Source of the DNA: Bradyrhizobium sp. 190
GTDB taxonomy: Bacteria > Pseudomonadota > Alphaproteobacteria > Rhizobiales > Xanthobacteraceae
Assembly: GCF_023073415.1 (NCBI RefSeq)
Contig: NZ_JADPJL010000023.1
Span: 124,001-188,000, forward strand
Direction: 5' to 3'
DNA length: 64,000 nucleotides
Part shown: piece after piece, positions 60,801 to 64,000 of the stretch
Numbering within the stretch: the first letter of the stretch is position 1
How the letters are laid out: every line of letters begins with the position of its first letter
The notes under the pieces: model-generated
The model's database searches: none
The model's input: only the letters and a program-made list of their open reading frames with translations
What the model was told of the DNA's origin: nothing
Position numbers and translations under genes: made by a program

Positions 60801-62867
60801 CTACACGGTGCCATCTGTCCAGCCGATTTTCTCTCTGAGAAACGCGTATCCCAGCGCGATGAACCCGGCGCGCTCGCGATTGTCCTTGCCATAGCCGTGA
60901 CCACCGGCTGCCGGCTCGTAGAACCAGGCCTCATATCCCATCGCCTGCAGCTTGGCCGCCATCTTGCGGGCGTGGCCGGGATGCACGCGGTCGTCGCGGC
61001 GCGTGGTGGCGATCAGGATCGGCGGGTAGTTCTGGCCCGGCGTTGCGGTGTGATAGGCGGAATAAGTTTTCAGCCACTCCCACTCCGCGGGCTTGTCGGG
61101 ATCGCCATATTCCGCGATCCAGCTCGCGCCCGCGAGCAGCTTTGTGTAGCGGCGCATGTCGATCAGCGGAATCGTGCAGAACAGCGCGCCGAATCTTTCG
61201 GGGTAGCGCACCAGCATGTTGGTGATCAGGATGCCGCCGTTCGATCCGCCTTCGGCGGCAATCCTGTCGGCGCGGGTCACGCCGCGCTTCACGAGGTCCG
61301 CGGCAACCGCCGCGAAATCATCATGCGCCAGCCGTTTTCCGGCGTAACGGCCGGCATCATGCCAGCGCGTGCCGAACTCGCCGCCGCCGCGGATATTGGC
61401 CTGCACCGTGGTGCCCCCGCGCTCCAGCCAGAGCTTGCCGAGTGCGGAATCGTAATATGGCTTCACGGCAAGGCCGAAGCCGCCATAGGCGCTCATATAG
61501 ACCGGTGCATCGCCGGTCTCGGTGGCGGGACCGGTCTGCACATAGGGAATGCGCTCGCCGTCTACCGAAATCGCCTCACGGCTGGTGACGACGAGTCCGT
61601 CGGCGAAAAAGGTCTTCGGCGCCTGCTTCAATAAAGCGGGGCTGGCGACTCCCTCGATCAGCAGCAGCGAGGGCGGCGTCAACGGGTCCTGCACGTTGGC
61701 GAGCAGGTCGCCGTTGCTCTCGGCTTCGTGACGGTCGAGGCGCCAGACATCGACCACGCCGATTTCGGGAAGGCCCTGCAGTCTCGCGCGCGTCCAGCCG
61801 CTTGCTGACGGCGTGCAGATTTCGAACACCGGGCGCAACTCGTCAAGGATCGACAATACAAGTTTGCCGGCCGTCCAGAAAAAGCCCTGTAACGCCCGCC
61901 GTAGCGCCGGTTCGAACACGATGGTGAAGTTGCGGTCGCCGGCCAGGAAGGCCGAGAGCGAGATGCCGAGCACGCTGTCCGGCGCATAGGTGTTGCCAGC
62001 GACCGTCCAGGCTCCACGCAGTTTCACGACCAGCCAGTCCTGATGTGCTTCCAGCCAGATGTCGGTCGGCAAGCCGAGTTTCGTGTGTGGACCGGCCTCG
62101 GTGCCGAGCCAGATATTTTGATGGAAGAAGTCGATCCGATCGATGAACCACATCCGCGGTGTTGGGCCGGTGTCATCGACGCTGCAGTACGCGGCCATCC
62201 GGTCGGCCGGCACTTCGAATAGCACCGGCGCTCGTTCCACGGGTTCGCCGCGACGCCACAGCCGGACGGTTCTCGCATAGCCGGATGTTGTCGCCATGCC
62301 CTCGCCAAGGGCGCTCGACAGCAGGAGCGTGTCGGCGTCGACCCATTCGATCCCGCTCTTGGCTTCCGGCAAAGTGAAACCGTCGGCAACGAAAGTTTTG
62401 GTGTCCAGATCGAATTCGCGCAGCGTCACCGCATCGCTGCCGCCTTTCGAAAGGCCTACGATCACGCGCGAGTTTCCCGGCAGCGGCTGCGTCCAGTGGA
62501 GCAGCCAATCCCTGTCCTCTTCGGTGGCGAGGCGGTCGACGTCCAGCAGCGTCTCCCAGTCCGGCTCCGCGTTGCGAAAGTCTGCAAGCGTCGTGCGCCG
62601 CCAGAGGCCGCGCGGATTTTTGGCATCCTTCCAGAGATTGTAGACCAGCCCGCCGTGGCGCGCGACATAGGGAATGTTGTCGCTTCGGTCATAGATCGCC
62701 GCAAGCGTATCGCGATCCGTCTCGAATTGGCGGCCGCCAAAGCTTTCCAGCGTCAGCCGGCTTTGCCGGCCGACGAAGTCCAGCGCGCGTTCGCCTTCGA
62801 TTTCCTCGAGCCAGAGATAGGGATCATCGTCGGGCGCGGCGATGGTCGGCCTGTCGTCGATTGCCAT
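60801..62867 (-). CDS. Prolyl oligopeptidase family serine peptidase (S9A)
   Basis: A 688-residue peptidase. The N-terminal seven-bladed beta-propeller (about residues 70-400) is followed by an alpha/beta-hydrolase domain with the catalytic serine in GGSNGGILITN, the aspartate near DDRVHPGHARKMA and the histidine in GGHGYGKDN. It cleaves short peptides, typically after proline. No signal peptide is seen, so it is probably cytoplasmic. The start is the ATG at 62867 (MAIDDRPTIAAPDDDPYLWL), with CTGGAGTTCAAGC before it; the frame is open to 62972. The length is near that of bacterial homologues. Confidence 0.88.
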   Translation of the reverse strand: MAIDDRPTIAAPDDDPYLWLEEIEGERALDFVGRQSRLTLESFGGRQFETDRDTLAAIYDRSDNIPYVARHGGLVYNLWKDAKNPRGLWRRTTLADFRNAEPDWETLLDVDRLATEEDRDWLLHWTQPLPGNSRVIVGLSKGGSDAVTLREFDLDTKTFVADGFTLPEAKSGIEWVDADTLLLSSALGEGMATTSGYARTVRLWRRGEPVERAPVLFEVPADRMAAYCSVDDTGPTPRMWFIDRIDFFHQNIWLGTEAGPHTKLGLPTDIWLEAHQDWLVVKLRGAWTVAGNTYAPDSVLGISLSAFLAGDRNFTIVFEPALRRALQGFFWTAGKLVLSILDELRPVFEICTPSASGWTRARLQGLPEIGVVDVWRLDRHEAESNGDLLANVQDPLTPPSLLLIEGVASPALLKQAPKTFFADGLVVTSREAISVDGERIPYVQTGPATETGDAPVYMSAYGGFGLAVKPYYDSALGKLWLERGGTTVQANIRGGGEFGTRWHDAGRYAGKRLAHDDFAAVAADLVKRGVTRADRIAAEGGSNGGILITNMLVRYPERFGALFCTIPLIDMRRYTKLLAGASWIAEYGDPDKPAEWEWLKTYSAYHTATPGQNYPPILIATTRRDDRVHPGHARKMAAKLQAMGYEAWFYEPAAGGHGYGKDNRERAGFIALGYAFLREKIGWTDGTV

Positions 62868-63079
62868 GCTTGAACTCCAGAAACACCGGTCGCTTGTACC
62901 GCAATAGGCATGATCGGGGCGACCTCGATGTAGGCTGTTGTCCGCGCGCTGTCCAATGTGCGCTCCTCGCATGGCGTGCGCCCGTTTGCGCCGGTTGATC
63001 GCGTCCCCTCACATCTTCATAGTGCCTCGCAATGAATTGATGAGGCTCCCTGCCCGGGGCCTGCCGGGCGGGAATGCCG

Positions 63080-64000
63080 ATGCTGGATACGACAGCCACC
63101 GAAGAGGTCGCCAACGACGCCCGGGCGCGCGCCAATGTGCTGCGCCTGGCGGCGGCGCAGGCGTTGACCGGGGCCAATTCAGCGGTGATTTTCGCCACCG
63201 GCTCCATCGTCGGCGCGACGCTGGCGCCGACCATCTCGCTCGCCACCGTGCCGCTCTCGATGTATGTGCTGGGGCTCGCCGCCGGCACGCTGCCGACCGG
63301 CGCGATCTCGCGGGCTTATGGCCGCCGCATCGCCTTCATCATCGGCACCTTCTGCGGCGTGCTGACCGGCGCGCTCGCCGCAATCGCCGTCCTGTATGCT
63401 TCGTTCTGGCTGTTCTGCGGCGCGACGTTTCTCGGCGGTCTCTACGGCGCGGTCGCGCAGTCCTATCGTTTTGCCGCCGCCGACGGCGCCAGCACCGCGT
63501 TTCGGCCGAAGGCTGTGTCATGGGTGATGGCGGGCGGCGTGTTCGCCGGCGTGCTCGGTCCGCAGCTCGTGCAATGGACGATGGACATCTGGCCGCCTTA
63601 CCTGTTTGCCTTCAGCTTCGTGGTGCAGGCGTTTGTCGCGCTGGTGGCGATGGCGGTGCTGTGGGGCGTCGATGCGCCAAGACCCGCGCCGTCAGATATG
63701 CATGGCGGCCGGCCGCTGTTCGAGATCGCGCGGCAGCCGCGCTTCATTGCGGCGGCGCTGTGCGGAGTGATTGCGTACCCCATGATGAATCTGGTGATGA
63801 CCTCGGCACCGCTTGCCATGAAGATGTGCGGGCTGACCGTCAGCGATTCAAATTTCGGCATTCAGTGGCACATCGTCGCGATGTACGGGCCGAGCTTCTT
63901 CACGGGCTCGCTGATCGCGCGCTTCGGCGCGCCGAAAATCGTTGCGCTCGGCTTGCTGCTGGAGGCGGCAGCGGCAGGCATCGGCCTTGCCGGCATTACC
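63080..64000 (+). CDS. Major facilitator superfamily transporter (cut by window end)
   Basis: An MFS protein whose first 307 residues lie in the window; the frame is open to the last base, so the C-terminus is missing. At least eight hydrophobic segments are visible, the first being ANSAVIFATGSIVGATLAPT, followed by LGLAAGTLPTGAISRAYGRR, a loop 2-3 type motif. The ATG at 63080 has GGGCGGGA about six bases upstream; an ATG at 63074 is alternative. YnfM-like or multidrug-type exporter is possible; the substrate is unknown. It is divergent from the oligopeptidase. Confidence 0.8.
   Translation, partial: MLDTTATEEVANDARARANVLRLAAAQALTGANSAVIFATGSIVGATLAPTISLATVPLSMYVLGLAAGTLPTGAISRAYGRRIAFIIGTFCGVLTGALAAIAVLYASFWLFCGATFLGGLYGAVAQSYRFAAADGASTAFRPKAVSWVMAGGVFAGVLGPQLVQWTMDIWPPYLFAFSFVVQAFVALVAMAVLWGVDAPRPAPSDMHGGRPLFEIARQPRFIAAALCGVIAYPMMNLVMTSAPLAMKMCGLTVSDSNFGIQWHIVAMYGPSFFTGSLIARFGAPKIVALGLLLEAAAAGIGLAGIT

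Overview
The window is GC-rich alphaproteobacterial DNA. Gene content (many CoA-linked catabolic genes, orphan Leu/Ile/Val-type binding proteins, a Sox thiosulfate-oxidation operon) and several families of dispersed palindromic repeats with cores such as GTAGGGTGGGCAAAG, GTCATTGCGAGCGGAGCGAAGC and GCATGATCCGGAAAA point to Bradyrhizobium or a close Nitrobacteraceae relative. This placement is an inference from content; no rRNA gene is present. I see no tRNA, rRNA, CRISPR, phage or insertion sequence, so this looks like ordinary chromosome.

Layout. 1-5.8 kb: the 3'-truncated start of an NDP-forming acyl-CoA synthetase, a Gram-negative sortase with its VIT/VWA substrate protein, a divergent HTH regulator and a cold-shock protein. 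5.8-17.5 kb: a CoA-dependent catabolic block with an AMP-forming acyl-CoA ligase, an orphan periplasmic binding protein, two acyl-CoA dehydrogenases, a GST, an AraC regulator, a beta-keto acid cleavage enzyme, and a two-subunit biotin-dependent acyl-CoA carboxylase resembling geranyl-/methylcrotonyl-CoA carboxylase. 17.6-26.2 kb (minus strand): a Dpp/Opp-type ABC transporter, a second acyl-CoA ligase and an iron-type alcohol dehydrogenase/maleylacetate reductase.

26.6-31.0 kb: an RND efflux adaptor and pump, then another orphan binding protein. 32.5-36.7 kb: an ABC exporter-like ATPase and FtsX-type permease with an AttH/CrtC lipocalin-like protein. 37-41.5 kb: two MFS transporters around an N-acyl-D-amino acid deacylase-type amidohydrolase. 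41.9-43.2 kb: a group of small uncharacterised genes, one of only 54 codons and two that look like tandem paralogues.

43.3-49.8 kb: a vitamin B12 region. A cobalamin riboswitch precedes a TonB-dependent receptor and a DUF6925-like gene on the minus strand. A BtuC-D-F-like ABC importer runs divergently. 49.9-58.4 kb: a sulfur-oxidation region transcribed as soxC-D-X-Y-Z-A-K-B-dsrE, followed by a metallo-beta-lactamase/rhodanese fusion, with a divergent ArsR-family soxR. The operon should oxidise thiosulfate in the periplasm; the adjacent fusion enzyme probably handles persulfide. 58.5-64 kb: two methyltransferase genes, an orphan HicB-like gene behind nested palindromes, a prolyl oligopeptidase, and an MFS transporter running off the end.

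Many genes have apparent N-terminal extensions that are translated repeat sequence or overlap with the upstream gene. I moved those starts to codons with better Shine-Dalgarno sequences and say so in each entry.
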